A stretch of DNA of 64,000 nt from Bacillus sp. REN10. GTDB lineage: Bacteria > Bacillota > Bacilli > Bacillales > Domibacillaceae. Under the pieces are notes generated by a model, which saw only the letters and a program-made list of their open reading frames with translations, did not search any database and was not told the origin of the DNA. The translations under genes were made by a program, and so were the position numbers. The stretch covers positions 88,876 through 152,875 of the forward strand of contig NZ_JADHDW010000007.1 of NCBI RefSeq assembly GCF_016820555.1, in the 5' to 3' direction. This document shows positions 26,178-35,604 of the stretch, one piece after another; within the stretch, counting starts at the first letter, position 1; every line of letters begins with the position of its first letter.

Positions 26178-26545
26178 TAAGAAAAATTGACCATCTCGTG
26201 ATTACCACAGCCGATATGAATCAGTGTATTGCCTTTTATGAAAAATTAGGCTTTCATGCCAAACAGACAAACGGACGATATGAGCTGTTTGCCGGAGACT
26301 TCAAAATCAATGTTCACTTTTTAGGAAAAGAACTTTCTCCTCATGCAGCCCATGTACAAATAGGAAGCACTGATTTATGTTTTGAAATTGGTGGAGACAT
26401 TGACTGTTTTAAAAGAGAACTAGAGGCACAGGGGATTGTATTGGAAACAGATATTCTTGAAAAAAACGGCGTCAGAGGCAAGATGAAATCGATCTACTTG
26501 CGTGACGCCGACGGAAACCTGCTCGAATTTTGCAGCTATGAGTAG
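26174..26545 (+). CDS. VOC (glyoxalase/dioxygenase) superfamily protein
   Basis: A 123-residue single VOC module pair: IDHLVITTADMNQCIAFYEKLGF at the N-terminus and YLRDADGNLLEFC at the C-terminus, containing the metal-ligand positions (His7 and the Glu of LLEF). It is the size of fosfomycin-resistance-like or VirJ-type VOC proteins, but the substrate cannot be assigned. A GAGGGG site lies a few bases ahead of the ATG, and the frame upstream overlaps it by four bases. Confidence 0.8.
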   Translation: MIRKIDHLVITTADMNQCIAFYEKLGFHAKQTNGRYELFAGDFKINVHFLGKELSPHAAHVQIGSTDLCFEIGGDIDCFKRELEAQGIVLETDILEKNGVRGKMKSIYLRDADGNLLEFCSYE

Positions 26546-26587
26546 TATGTATTTAGCGTTTTCCGTTGTCTTTCCATTGTTATGTAT

Positions 26588-26627
26588 GATGGTTCTGGGG
26601 TACTTTCTCAGAACCATCAACTTATTT
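26588..26627 (+). terminator. Terminator of the VOC gene
   Basis: GATGGTTCTG pairs perfectly with CAGAACCATC; the tail is AACTTATTT. The remainder of 26628-26863 contains nothing I recognise. Confidence 0.65.
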
Positions 26628-26863
26628 AACACGGATTTGTTAACTCAATTAAAATGCACTTGTTTGTCTTAACTAGAAGAGGTTGAGGTTGACTCTTCAC
26701 CTTCATCAAATGCTCCTACTTTACATTTCATCTTCAGAAAGAAGACACAGCTCTCTTAATACTATTGCATACATAAAAGGAAATAAATAGAAATAAAAAT
26801 CAACGCATGCAAGCTTGTACAAATAATATGGGACAAGAAACCCGCCCCATATTAAACGATTCC

Positions 26864-27397
26864 TTATCCTCTATACTTTACAGCCAGTCCCTTTAAGAAA
26901 TTTCTTGCGTATTTATCACCGCACTCTTTGTAATTTTTATGACCTTCTTTTCTTAATAGAGCACTTAATTCTCCTTTTGTTACGATGACCCCTACGTCTT
27001 CTAATATATCAAGCATATCTTCACTTGTTAATGATAGTGCTATCTTCAATTTTTTTAGAACGAGATTATTAACACTGCCATTACTCTTTAAAGATATTGC
27101 TTGTCTATCCGGTTGCCCTGGTTTTGGATCTTGTTTTCCTCTTTTAAAAGTAATAAAACCATTCAAAAATGACTCTAACATAACATTATTGCATTTTATT
27201 TCGTAATCATTTTCAACTACATCACGATCATCGTCAAATTCATCATAGTAACTATTTTTTAATTTTGTCAGCATCTTTCGTACTTCTTCTTTTGTTACTT
27301 CAACGCCACCAAGTTTAAATATCTCCACCATATCTATATCTTTTATATCTAGAGCATATCTTACTCTAATTAAAATATCATTATTACTTATAGCCAT
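26864..27397 (-). CDS. DUF1456 family protein (YehS type)
   Basis: A 177-residue protein built of two homologous helical halves: IRVRYALDIKDIDMVEIFKLGG in the first and LKIALSLTSEDMLDILEDVGV in the second. This duplicated pattern defines DUF1456 (E. coli YehS), of unknown function. The ATG has AGGAGG upstream. Monocistronic. Confidence 0.85.
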   Translation of the reverse strand: MAISNNDILIRVRYALDIKDIDMVEIFKLGGVEVTKEEVRKMLTKLKNSYYDEFDDDRDVVENDYEIKCNNVMLESFLNGFITFKRGKQDPKPGQPDRQAISLKSNGSVNNLVLKKLKIALSLTSEDMLDILEDVGVIVTKGELSALLRKEGHKNYKECGDKYARNFLKGLAVKYRG

Positions 27398-27463
27398 TGT
27401 TTGTCCTCCTAAAATGTTGGTTGTTTATCCAGCAGTAAAAGCGTATCCTTTAACATGCTTAAT

Positions 27464-27620
27464 ATAAAGTGAAACTTCAATCAGTGAGGGTTTTCTTCAT
27501 CCCCCACTGATTGTTAGTTGAACGGATCAGGCGTTTACGGGCTGTTGATCTCCCACCTACATGCCTGCGCTTTTTCTGCCCTGTTGAGGTGGGAGTCTTA
27601 CAGCCCGTTAATGCGGGATA
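27464..27620 (+). repeat. Dispersed two-hairpin repeat, copy 3
   Basis: Full-length copy. In the right hairpin it reads CTCCCACCT/AGGTGGGAG where copy 4 has CCCCCACCT/AGGTGGGGG, a paired change that keeps the stem. Located between two minus-strand genes. Confidence 0.92.
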
Positions 27621-27659
27621 ACTTTTTGAGAGTTACATCATTTCACTATCGCCGTCCCA

Positions 27660-28622
27660 TCAACATTCTTTCCCAAAGTTATCAAGCAATGCACGCACTT
27701 CATCTGTTGATTTCGTGTTCATCAATTGATTTCTTAATTCAGCAGCTCCAGGGAATCCTTTGACATAAATTTTGAAAAAGCGATGAAGCCCTGTGATGGA
27801 ACGTGGAAGTACTTCCGCATATTGATCTTGAAGATTCAGCTGCAGTCTTAAAAGATCAAGGTATTCTTTACTGCTATGCTCTTTTGGCTCTTTTTCAAAA
27901 GCAAAAGGATTTTTAAAAATACCTCGCCCGATCATAACGCCATCAATACCATATGCTTTCGCAAGCTGTAGCCCAACTTGACGGTCAGGAATATCTCCAT
28001 TGATGGTTAGTAGCGTATTAGGTGCGATACGGTCGCGTAATTTTTTGATTTCCGGAATTAGCTCCCAATGAGCATCTACTTGGCTCATTTCCTCTCTTGT
28101 ACGTAAATGAATAGAAAGGTTTGCAATATCTTGTTTTAAAATATGCGTTAGCCACCCCTCCCACTCCTGAACCTCCTTATAGCCCAGTCGTGTTTTCACA
28201 CTGACAGGCAGTCCACCGATCTTTGCTGCTTGAATAAGTTCTGCCGCAACGTCTGGACGCAGAATAAGGCCACTACCTTTCCCTCTCGATGCCACATTCG
28301 GGACAGGGCAACCCATATTAATATCGATACCTTTAAATCCTAGCTCTGCCATACCCATACTCATTTGACGGAAGTATTCGGGATTATCCCCCCAAATATG
28401 TGCCACGATTGGCTGTTCATCTTCTGTAAAAGTCAAACGGCCACGCACACTTTTCATCCCCTCTGGATGACAATAGCTATCCGAGTTTGTAAACTCTGTG
28501 AAAAATACATCCGGTCGACCGGCTTCACTTACTACGTGACGAAACACAACATCTGTCACATCTTCCATTGGTGCAAGTACAAAAAATGGTCGTGGTAAAT
28601 CACGCCAAAAATTATTTATCAT
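27660..28622 (-). CDS. dus: tRNA-dihydrouridine synthase, paralogue 1
   Basis: About 320 residues of the Dus family TIM barrel. FMN-binding and catalytic features are visible: [13 protein letters not shown] at the start, the conserved cysteine in [16 protein letters not shown], and NGDIPD and GRGIFKNP near the C-terminus. It reduces a tRNA uridine using NADPH/FMN. A longer frame to 28799 is only the read-through of an inserted repeat; the ATG at 28622, preceded by GAGAGG, matches the start of the second copy at 34365-35348. Confidence 0.88.
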   Translation of the reverse strand: MINNFWRDLPRPFFVLAPMEDVTDVVFRHVVSEAGRPDVFFTEFTNSDSYCHPEGMKSVRGRLTFTEDEQPIVAHIWGDNPEYFRQMSMGMAELGFKGIDINMGCPVPNVASRGKGSGLILRPDVAAELIQAAKIGGLPVSVKTRLGYKEVQEWEGWLTHILKQDIANLSIHLRTREEMSQVDAHWELIPEIKKLRDRIAPNTLLTINGDIPDRQVGLQLAKAYGIDGVMIGRGIFKNPFAFEKEPKEHSSKEYLDLLRLQLNLQDQYAEVLPRSITGLHRFFKIYVKGFPGAAELRNQLMNTKSTDEVRALLDNFGKEC

Positions 28623-28673
28623 TTCAAACTCAAATCCTCTCACTATGGATACAACTTCAAACTCTCGATCAAA

Positions 28674-28800
28674 TAAGAAAAGCGCAAGGCGCCCGCCTAT
28701 CGGCGACAAGCATAAGACGATCCGGCTAGAAGGTTGCTCTTTAACCTTCTGGACGGATTGGCTTGTGACCTCGAGTCGATGGCGCCTGGAGCTAGACATT
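28674..28800 (-). repeat. Bacillus-type extragenic palindromic repeat inserted in the dus1 leader
   Basis: On the minus strand it begins TGTCTAGCTCCAGGCGCC and ends GGCGCCTTGCGCTTTTCTT, with an inner CAGAAGGTT…AACCTTCTAG stem. I recognise this as the GC-rich repeat scattered through many Bacillus genomes. It is absent from the otherwise similar leader of dus2, so it was inserted after the duplication. Confidence 0.8.
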
Positions 28801-28831
28801 TCTCAAAGCCAAATGTTCCACTTCTTTTACA

Positions 28832-28860
28832 CTTATATCATGCTTAGTAACTTATATCAA
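28832..28860 (-). promoter_or_regulatory. Sigma-A-type promoter of dus1
   Basis: TTGATA, 17-bp spacer, TATAAG on the minus strand with TG-A before the -10. The same arrangement stands ahead of dus2. Confidence 0.6.
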
Positions 28861-28966
28861 ACCATCTTCATCATGACTTCTTTACCTGTGCAAATAAATA
28901 GTATTAGCTATTTATTAAGTGTCTGATTAAGAGTATGATAGTATTAAAAAAGAAAGAGGTTCTCAC

Positions 28967-29497
28967 ATGGATTCAACACTTTCATCGAGAAGCGCGACTA
29001 AGATGACAACAAGAACTCTAGTCATCAATGCACTTTTCATCACATTAACATTGGTAGCGACGATGTTCATCAACATCAGGCTCCCTATCATGGGCAACGG
29101 TGGTCTCATTCATCTCGGAAATGTGCCTCTCTTTATCGCCGCCTTCCTTTACGGCAGAAAAACGGGAGCCATCGCCGGTGCCTTCGGAATGGCCTTATTC
29201 GACCTTATCTCTGGCTGGACAGTATGGGCACCGTTTACATTCGTTATCGTAGGGGCTATGGGCTTTACAGCGGGTCTCATCTCTGAAAAGATGCCCGGCA
29301 AAAGAGTTGTTGTTTACACAATTGCCATTGTCGCTGCGCTGATGATCAAAGTCGTCGGCTACTATTTTGCGGAAGTGATCCTTTACGGAAACTGGATCCA
29401 ACCGTTCGGCTCCATTCCTGGAAACGTTATGCAAGTCGTCATCGCTGGTCTCATTGTCTCACCACTGGCAGGACGCTTAAAGAAAATTGTCAAATAA
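28967..29497 (+). CDS. ECF transporter substrate-binding (S) component
   Basis: A 176-residue membrane protein with five to six hydrophobic helices. The pattern RLPIMGNGGLIHLGNVPLFIAA near residue 40 and GAMGFTAGLI are typical of the PF07155 group of ECF S components, which bind a vitamin and share a common EcfA-EcfT energising module encoded elsewhere. The vitamin is not readable, and I see no riboswitch in the 165 bp upstream. GAAAGAGG lies ahead of the ATG. Confidence 0.8.
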   Translation: MDSTLSSRSATKMTTRTLVINALFITLTLVATMFINIRLPIMGNGGLIHLGNVPLFIAAFLYGRKTGAIAGAFGMALFDLISGWTVWAPFTFVIVGAMGFTAGLISEKMPGKRVVVYTIAIVAALMIKVVGYYFAEVILYGNWIQPFGSIPGNVMQVVIAGLIVSPLAGRLKKIVK

Positions 29498-29550
29498 ACA
29501 GCATAGCAAAAAAATGCATAAGTATCTTCGAAGCTAATAAAGAAAATGCA

Positions 29551-29581
29551 ACCGACACTAACAGCTAGTGTCGGCTTTTTG
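29551..29581 (+). terminator. Terminator of the ECF S-component gene
   Basis: CCGACACTA pairs with TAGTGTCGG, followed by CTTTTT. Confidence 0.85.
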
Positions 29582-29584
29582 AAT

Positions 29585-29744
29585 ATAAAGTGAAACTTCA
29601 ATCAGTGGGGGTTTTCTTCATCCCCCGCTGATTGTTAGTTGAACGGATCGGGCGTTTACGGGCTGTTGATCCCCCACCTACACGTCTGCGCTTCTTCTGA
29701 TCATGTTGAGGTGGGGGTCTTACAGCCCGTTAATGCGGGATAAA
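29585..29744 (+). repeat. Dispersed two-hairpin repeat, copy 4
   Basis: Full-length copy, directly after the terminator of the ECF gene and facing the convergent mqo gene. The left hairpin has CCCCCGCTGATT where copies 2, 5 and 6 have CCCCCACTGATT. Confidence 0.92.
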
Positions 29745-29795
29745 TGGATCGGAATTTCACTCTTTATACAAAGCTAACGCAGCCCCCTCTCAAAA

Positions 29796-29832
29796 TAAAA
29801 AAGACTCCCCACTCAGTGAGAAGTCTTTTTTC
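29796..29832 (-). terminator. Terminator of mqo
   Basis: AAAAAAGACT and AGTCTTTTTT flank a CTCAGTGAG loop, giving T-runs in both directions. Confidence 0.8.
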
Positions 29833-29889
29833 AATAGAATAGTACATATTCTATAATTATAGTATATTATTCATCTGTAAGTTTGCTTA

Positions 29890-31407
29890 TTACACGCCTT
29901 GGCCTGCTGGCTCTAACGTTACCTTTTCAGCTAAACCAAGTGTCTGTGCCGTTGACGTATGAACTTCTTCAAGCAAGTCTGGATTTTGCATTAATGACAT
30001 GCCATAAGAAGGAATCATTTCTTTAATTTTCGGTTCCCACTCTTTCAAGTGTTGCGGGAAGCATTTTTTAATGACTTCAAGCATAACATGAACCGCGGTA
30101 GAAGCACCTGGAGACGCGCCGAGCAATGCAGCGATCGAACCATCAGCGGCACTAACCACTTCCGTACCAAATTGAAGCGTTCCTTTGCCGCCCGCTTCCG
30201 TATCTTTAATCACTTGCACACGTTGGCCAGCTACGACAATATCCCAATCCTCACTCTCCGCGTTCGGGATAAACTCACGCAACTCTTCCATACGCTGTTC
30301 TTTCGATAACATCAGCTGCTGGATCAAATATTTCGTCAATGCCATCTCTTTCACGCCTGCCGCTAATAACGTAGTAAGATTATGCGGTTTGACAGAAGAG
30401 ATTAAGTCCATGTTTGAACCTGTTTTTAAGAACTTAGGCGAGAAGCCAGCAAACGGTCCAAATAGCAATGATTTTTTGTTGTCGATATATCGTGTATCAA
30501 GATGCGGAACAGACATTGGCGGAGCACCAACCGCAGCTTTTCCGTATACTTTTGCATGATGCTGCTCAACCACTTCTTGGTTGTTACATACCATAAATAA
30601 TCCGCTAATCGGGAAGCCGCCAATATGTTTCCCTTCAGGAATACCTGATTGCTGCAGTAAGTGCAGGCTTCCTCCTCCAGCTCCAAGGAACACAAATTTT
30701 GCTGTATGATATTCCATTTTACAGCCATCAAGGTCATGTACTTTTACTTCCCATAAGCCGTCTTTCGTACGTTTAATGCCTTCCACGCTATGTCTATATT
30801 CGACATCAACATTTTGTGTTTGTAAGTGTTCAAATAACATACGCGTCAAAGCGCCAAAATTGACGTCCGTACCCGTGTCGATTTTGGTTGCTGCTATCCG
30901 CTCATTCGCTGAACGATCTTCCATAATCAGCGGGATCCATTTTTTCAGCGTTTCTGGGTCCTCTGAAAATTCCATTCCTTTGAATAAAGGATTGTCAGCC
31001 ATCGCTTCAAAACGTCTTTTTAAAAACTTCGCATTTTCTTCACCTTGGACCATACTGATATGAGGTAATGGCATAATAAAGTCTTGCGGATTTTTGATCA
31101 GCTGGCTCTTTACAAGATAAGACCAAAACTGCATAGAAACTTGGAACTGTTCATTTACCTTAATCGCTTTCGTAATATCGACAGACCCATCCGACTTTTC
31201 AGAAGTATAGTTAAGCTCACACAGTGCCGCATGCCCCGTTCCCGCATTATTCCATTCATTAGAGCTTTCCTCTCCTGCTTTTCCGAGCTTCTCAAACACT
31301 GTAATTTTCCAGTCAGGTACCAATTCTTTCAGAAGTGTTCCTAAAGTAGCACTCATGATTCCGGCACCAATTAAGATAACATCCGATTTCTCTTCTCTGT
31401 TGCTCAT
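29890..31407 (-). CDS. mqo: Malate:quinone oxidoreductase
   Basis: About 505 residues, the usual Mqo length. The FAD fold [19 protein letters not shown], the [16 protein letters not shown] segment and [11 protein letters not shown] are hallmarks of membrane-associated Mqo, which oxidises malate to oxaloacetate and passes electrons to quinone. The ATG at 31407 follows AAGGATGAGAAAG; another ATG lies nine bases upstream. The long upstream region carries five degenerate 20-bp repeats that may control it. Confidence 0.92.
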   Translation of the reverse strand: MSNREEKSDVILIGAGIMSATLGTLLKELVPDWKITVFEKLGKAGEESSNEWNNAGTGHAALCELNYTSEKSDGSVDITKAIKVNEQFQVSMQFWSYLVKSQLIKNPQDFIMPLPHISMVQGEENAKFLKRRFEAMADNPLFKGMEFSEDPETLKKWIPLIMEDRSANERIAATKIDTGTDVNFGALTRMLFEHLQTQNVDVEYRHSVEGIKRTKDGLWEVKVHDLDGCKMEYHTAKFVFLGAGGGSLHLLQQSGIPEGKHIGGFPISGLFMVCNNQEVVEQHHAKVYGKAAVGAPPMSVPHLDTRYIDNKKSLLFGPFAGFSPKFLKTGSNMDLISSVKPHNLTTLLAAGVKEMALTKYLIQQLMLSKEQRMEELREFIPNAESEDWDIVVAGQRVQVIKDTEAGGKGTLQFGTEVVSAADGSIAALLGASPGASTAVHVMLEVIKKCFPQHLKEWEPKIKEMIPSYGMSLMQNPDLLEEVHTSTAQTLGLAEKVTLEPAGQGV

Positions 31408-31536
31408 CTTTCTCATCCTTATCCCCTAAGATTTGCAGAAAGGATGTAGGCGCTCCTACTTAGACGTCACAGCAAGCCGGGGCGCGAACTAGTCACACAC
31501 CTTTTCCGCATTAATTATAACCTAATTATAGTACAA

Positions 31537-31636
31537 CATTACTGTTTATAGTATAGCATTATTGCCAATAGTGTATCATTATTGTTTACAGAATATCACT
31601 ATTGTTTACATTATATCACTATTACTTACAGATTTA
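31537..31636 (-). repeat. Five degenerate 20-bp tandem repeats upstream of mqo
   Basis: On the minus strand the unit is close to GTAAACAATAGTGATATAAT. All five units keep the exact 20-bp phase, and each carries a TG-N-TATnnT-like extended -10 (best: TGATATAAT, TGCTATACT). They sit 130-230 bp upstream of the start codon. They could be a set of regulator sites or overlapping promoters. Confidence 0.65.
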
Positions 31637-31863
31637 AATATAACTAACCCATCATAAGCGGCTCAAAAGCTAGTAAAAAATGTTTCCTTCCAAATAATAT
31701 GAAGATGCATAGCTTTTCGTTTACTAAGAACATACAGTAAATGTTTTTGATACCCAAAAGCCTACACACTATTTTCTATCTGCTTGTACATAGACATTCG
31801 ATTGATAAAAATTTTCTTAAAAAAATTAAACCTTTTTGAGAAATTATTGGAGAAAGGGGCAAG

Positions 31864-32022
31864 ATAAAGTGAAACTTCAATCAGTGGGGGTTTTCTTCAT
31901 CCCCCACTGATTGTTAGTTGAACGGATCGGGCGTTTACGGGCTGTTGATCCCCCACCTACACGTCTGCGATTCTTCCGCCATGTTGAGGTGGGGGTCTTA
32001 CAGCCCGTTAATGCGGGATAAA
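31864..32022 (+). repeat. Dispersed two-hairpin repeat, copy 5
   Basis: Full-length copy ending 30 bp before the KimA start codon, so it would be part of the kimA leader if transcription starts upstream. The loop of the right hairpin is one base shorter than in copy 4. Confidence 0.92.
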
Positions 32023-32052
32023 ATGTACTAATTTATTGGAGATGATTGATAC

Positions 32053-33879
32053 ATGCTTGCAACGATAAAAAGGTTTTTAATTGGGCGTCCCTTGAAATCG
32101 AATGAGCTAGGAGAACAGAAACTTAACAAATTAAAAGCATTAGCGATTCTCTCTTCGGATGCTCTATCTTCGGTCGCATATGGACCTGAACAAATACTGA
32201 TTGTATTAGTGACTATTGGAACAGTCGCATTTTGGTATTCCATTCCCATAGCAATAGGTGTACTCATTTTATTAACCGCTCTTATTCTGTCTTATCGCCA
32301 AATCATTTTTGCGTATCCTCAAGGCGGTGGAGCGTATATGGTGTCAAAAAATAACTTAGGGGTGAATCCAGGATTAGTAGCTGGGGGATCTCTCTTAGTG
32401 GACTACATTCTGACCGTTGCCGTAAGCGTATCTGCTGGCACGGACGCAATCACATCCGCTTTTCCAACATTACATCACTATAATGTGGAAGTTGCTATTC
32501 TGTTTGTCCTTTTCATTACGATTTTAAATTTAAGAGGAGTGACGGAATCTGCCTCCATTTTAGCTTATCCAGTTTACTTATTTGTTCTTGCATTGTTTAT
32601 ATTAATTGGTGTAGGTTTTTATCACATTATCACAGGTGGAATATCGCCACAATTACACACCCCCATTGGTACACCTGTTCAGGGAATTAGTCTATTTATA
32701 CTTTTACGAGCATTTGCTTCAGGGAGCTCAGCTTTAACGGGGGTCGAAGCGATATCAAATGCCATTCCTAACTTTAAAGATCCCGCACCGAATAATGCGG
32801 CCAAAACGTTAATAATCATGGGAACACTACTCGCCATTTTATTCTCGGGAATCGTGTATTTAGCCTATTATTATGGTATCACTCCTAGCGAAAAGGTGAC
32901 GGTTGTATCCCAAATCGCCGAAGAGACCTTCGGAAGGAATTTTATGTACTTCTTTATTCAAGGAACAACGGCATTAATACTAATCTTAGCGGCAAATACA
33001 GGCTACTCCGCTTTCCCATTATTAGCAGTTAATCTTGCAAAAGATAAATTCATTCCAAGAATGTTCTCGAGTAGAGGAGATCGTTTAGGATATTCAAATG
33101 GCATCATTATCCTCGGTATTGCTTCCATCATTTTGATTATTGCGTTTCATGCTAAAACCGAGCACCTTATTCCACTGTATGCCGTAGGAGTCTTTATTCC
33201 ATTTACATTGTCTCAAACAGGCATGATTGTAAAATGGTTACGAGAGAAACCGAAAAACTGGTTGATGAAACTAATCGTTAATGCAATAGGTGCTTTGATT
33301 AGTTTTACAGTTACGATGATTTTCTTTATCACAAAACTCGCTCAAGTTTGGCCAGTCTTTGTTTTTCTGCCGATCATCATCTTTATCTTTCACCGAATTA
33401 GAAAGCACTATGAAGATATTAGTGAACAGCTAAGACTTACAGCTAATGAACATGATGTTCCTATCGAAGGAAATGTAATGATCCTTCCTGTTGCCGGTAT
33501 AACTCGTGCAGTAGAAAGTTCTTTAAAATATGCGAAATCTCTTGCTCCTAATCAAATTATTGCTGTATACATTGCATTTGAAAGAGAAAATGAGAAGGAA
33601 TTTGAGGAGAAATGGAGAAAATGGCAACCGGATGTAAGGTTAGTGACCCTGCACTCTCATTATCGCAGTATCCTGACACCTCTAATGAAATTTATCGATA
33701 CCGTAGAATATAAAGCAAGTCAATCCAATTACCAAGTTACGGTCATTATTCCGCAGTTTATCCCTAAGAAAGGCTGGCACAATGTTCTTCATAATCAATC
33801 CGGTTTCATGATTCGTTCCGTTTTGTTACTTCGGAAAAACGTAATCGTTGCCACAGTACCATATCATTTGAAAAAATAA
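32053..33879 (+). CDS. kimA: High-affinity potassium importer, KimA (YdaO) type
   Basis: A 608-residue APC-superfamily protein with about 12 membrane helices and a cytoplasmic C-terminal domain of about 150 residues. The N-terminal block IKRFLIGRPLKSNE…LKALAILSSDALSSVAYG closely resembles B. subtilis KimA (607 residues), a proton-coupled K+ importer inhibited by c-di-AMP. In B. subtilis the gene is behind a c-di-AMP riboswitch; I see no such aptamer here, and a copy of the dispersed repeat occupies the leader instead. TGGAGATGATTGAT stands ahead of the ATG. Confidence 0.88.
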   Translation: MLATIKRFLIGRPLKSNELGEQKLNKLKALAILSSDALSSVAYGPEQILIVLVTIGTVAFWYSIPIAIGVLILLTALILSYRQIIFAYPQGGGAYMVSKNNLGVNPGLVAGGSLLVDYILTVAVSVSAGTDAITSAFPTLHHYNVEVAILFVLFITILNLRGVTESASILAYPVYLFVLALFILIGVGFYHIITGGISPQLHTPIGTPVQGISLFILLRAFASGSSALTGVEAISNAIPNFKDPAPNNAAKTLIIMGTLLAILFSGIVYLAYYYGITPSEKVTVVSQIAEETFGRNFMYFFIQGTTALILILAANTGYSAFPLLAVNLAKDKFIPRMFSSRGDRLGYSNGIIILGIASIILIIAFHAKTEHLIPLYAVGVFIPFTLSQTGMIVKWLREKPKNWLMKLIVNAIGALISFTVTMIFFITKLAQVWPVFVFLPIIIFIFHRIRKHYEDISEQLRLTANEHDVPIEGNVMILPVAGITRAVESSLKYAKSLAPNQIIAVYIAFERENEKEFEEKWRKWQPDVRLVTLHSHYRSILTPLMKFIDTVEYKASQSNYQVTVIIPQFIPKKGWHNVLHNQSGFMIRSVLLLRKNVIVATVPYHLKK

Positions 33880-33947
33880 TGCTTTACTCCATGTACAATG
33901 CTACTATCGACTTATACGATAACTCAATGTAGAAAAGGCGGATCAAT

Positions 33948-34104
33948 ATGATTAATCAAATTAAGCACGAAAGACATTCATGCTGCCTATGATGAGTTAC
34001 AAGAAAAAGGTGTCGAAGTTAGTGAAATGCTAAAAATGCCCTATGGCACCATGTTCAAATGTAAAGACCAAGATGGAAACGATTATCTTTTAAGGGAAGA
34101 TTAA
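33948..34104 (+). pseudogene. Fragment of a VOC-superfamily gene
   Basis: An ATG with AAGGCGG upstream opens MINQIKHERHSC and stops; one phase away the sequence encodes STKDIHAAYDELQEKGVEVSE…KDQDGNDYLLRED, the C-terminal half of a glyoxalase-like protein. The first half is deleted. Confidence 0.65.
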
Positions 34105-34175
34105 TTGAAAAACCTGTTTGTTTCGCTTGAGGCATTAAATTTAGCATTACACTTCATTACTTTCGCGCTAACGTC

Positions 34176-34220
34176 AAAAAAAGAGGCAATCTCCCATTGC
34201 TTTAAAGCAATGGGAGATTG
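34176..34220 (-). terminator. Strong hairpin downstream of dus2
   Basis: CAATCTCCCATTGC-TTTAAA-GCAATGGGAGATTG is a perfect 14-bp stem, followed on the minus strand by CCTCTTTTTTT. It would terminate the dus2 transcript about 145 bp beyond its stop codon. Confidence 0.8.
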
Positions 34221-34364
34221 GTACCTACAACCATTTTTCTTATATATATTCAATATTTCCTGCTCAGTCAGTTTGGTCATAGCTTGTCTCGTTAGTATAA
34301 ACCCTAATTTTAGGACACACCACTTTAATATGTTACTTCGCCTTCACCTTGAATTGGGACACTT

Positions 34365-35348
34365 TTACTGTTCCCTCATTCCATCCAGATTCTTTGACCC
34401 GAAATTATCGAGCAATGCACGCACTTCATCTGTTGACTCTGTACTCATTAATCGATTTCTTAACTCACTTGCTCCTCGAAACCCACGGACGTATATCTTG
34501 AAGAAGCGATGAAGAGCCTTGAACGGACGTAGCTCTAATTCTGAATATTTATCATGGAGATCAAGATGCAGCCTTAAGAGATCAAGTAATTCCTTACTAC
34601 TATGATCTTTCGGCTGCTTTTCAAAGGCAAATGGATTATTGAAAATACCACGCCCAATCATAATCCCATCAATACCGTATTGATGAGCGAGCTTTAAGCC
34701 CGTTTGACGGTCAGGGATATCCCCATTGATCGTCAAGAGTGTATCGGGTGCCACCTGATCACGAAGTTTCTTAATCTCAGGGATTAGTTCCCAATGAGCA
34801 TCTACTTTGCTCATTTCCTCTCTTGTGCGCAGATGAACGGAAAGATTAACAATGTCTTGTTTCAATATGTGTGTTAGCCAGTCGTGCCATTCGTCTACAT
34901 CCGTATAACCAAGCCTTGTCTTCACACTTACGGGCAATCCGCCTGCTTTTGCCGCTTGTATTAAATCCGCTGCAACTTTTGGGCGACGGATAAGGCCACT
35001 TCCCTTCCCATTCTGTGCCACATTAGGTACAGGACAACCCATATTGATATCTACTCCCCGATAGCCTAGTTTCGCCATACCAATACTCATTTGCCGAAAG
35101 TATTCAGGCTTATCCCCCCATATATGGGCTACAATTGGTTGTTCATCCTCCGTAAAAGTCAAACGCCCACGCACACTTTGATTCCCCTCTGGGTGGCAAT
35201 AACTCTCCGTGTTTGCAAACTCTGTAAAAAACACGTCAGGTCTGGCTGCTTCACTCACTACATGGCGAAAAACAACATCCGTCACATCTTCCATTGGTGC
35301 CAGTATAAAAAAAGGGCGCGGTAAATCACGCCAAAAATTGTCTGTCAT
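34365..35348 (-). CDS. dus: tRNA-dihydrouridine synthase, paralogue 2
   Basis: About 327 residues and highly similar over its whole length to the copy at 27660-28622: shared [30 protein letters not shown], the catalytic Cys in [18 protein letters not shown] and NGDIPDRQ. Leader sequences are also similar (TATAAGTGTAAAAGAAG), so this is a segmental duplication rather than independent acquisition. The ATG at 35348 matches the start of paralogue 1. In an element-free chromosome this gene would follow rlmCD (see the fragment at 35512). Confidence 0.88.
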   Translation of the reverse strand: MTDNFWRDLPRPFFILAPMEDVTDVVFRHVVSEAARPDVFFTEFANTESYCHPEGNQSVRGRLTFTEDEQPIVAHIWGDKPEYFRQMSIGMAKLGYRGVDINMGCPVPNVAQNGKGSGLIRRPKVAADLIQAAKAGGLPVSVKTRLGYTDVDEWHDWLTHILKQDIVNLSVHLRTREEMSKVDAHWELIPEIKKLRDQVAPDTLLTINGDIPDRQTGLKLAHQYGIDGIMIGRGIFNNPFAFEKQPKDHSSKELLDLLRLHLDLHDKYSELELRPFKALHRFFKIYVRGFRGASELRNRLMSTESTDEVRALLDNFGSKNLDGMREQ

Positions 35349-35435
35349 ATTCAAACTCAAACCCTCTCATTATGGGATACCAGGCCAAACCCTTATCCCA
35401 AAATTCCAAAGCAAGATGTCCCTGCTTCTTTTACA

Positions 35436-35465
35436 CTTATACCATGCTCAAGCACTTTTTATCAA
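35436..35465 (-). promoter_or_regulatory. Sigma-A-type promoter of dus2
   Basis: TTGATA, 18-bp spacer, TATAAG preceded by TGG (extended -10). Confidence 0.6.
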
Positions 35466-35511
35466 ACTGATTAGACATGTTTATTTTGTGTCGGAAACGT
35501 TTATTGTTGGG

Positions 35512-35565
35512 TTACAATTTAATTTCTAAGATTGCTACGCACTCGACGTGGCTTGAGTGGTGATG
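35512..35565 (-). pseudogene. Detached 3' end of an rlmCD-like gene (putative attL)
   Basis: On the minus strand the sequence encodes SHVECVAILEIKL and a stop. HVEC plus a short hydrophobic tail is the usual C-terminus of TrmA/RlmCD-type 23S rRNA methyltransferases. There is no body of such a gene upstream; instead the defence island begins. Orientation matches the intact rlmCD at 60456-61847, whose own end reads [18 protein letters not shown]. Confidence 0.7.
35537..35550. repeat. Left copy of the 14-nt direct repeat bounding the island
   Basis: ACGCACTCGACGTG on the plus strand; the right copy at 60496-60509 is ACGCACTCAACGTG (13/14). Both lie in codons for His-Val-Glu-Cys-Val read on the minus strand. 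Confidence 0.65.
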
Positions 35566-35604
35566 GCAGACATACTGAAAAGATGTAGTAGTGTTTACCT
35601 TAAC

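Noticed and set aside
27518..27763. Conserved short protein encoded in the dispersed repeats (TTG AAC GGA…)
   Set aside because: The frame is not kept: loop lengths differ by one base between copies, while the stems are kept.
28623..28799. 59-residue N-terminal extension of dus1
   Set aside because: It is the translation of an inserted extragenic repeat and is missing from the paralogue.
31537..31636. CRISPR-like array upstream of mqo
   Set aside because: The 20-bp units are directly tandem, degenerate and without spacers; no cas genes in the window.
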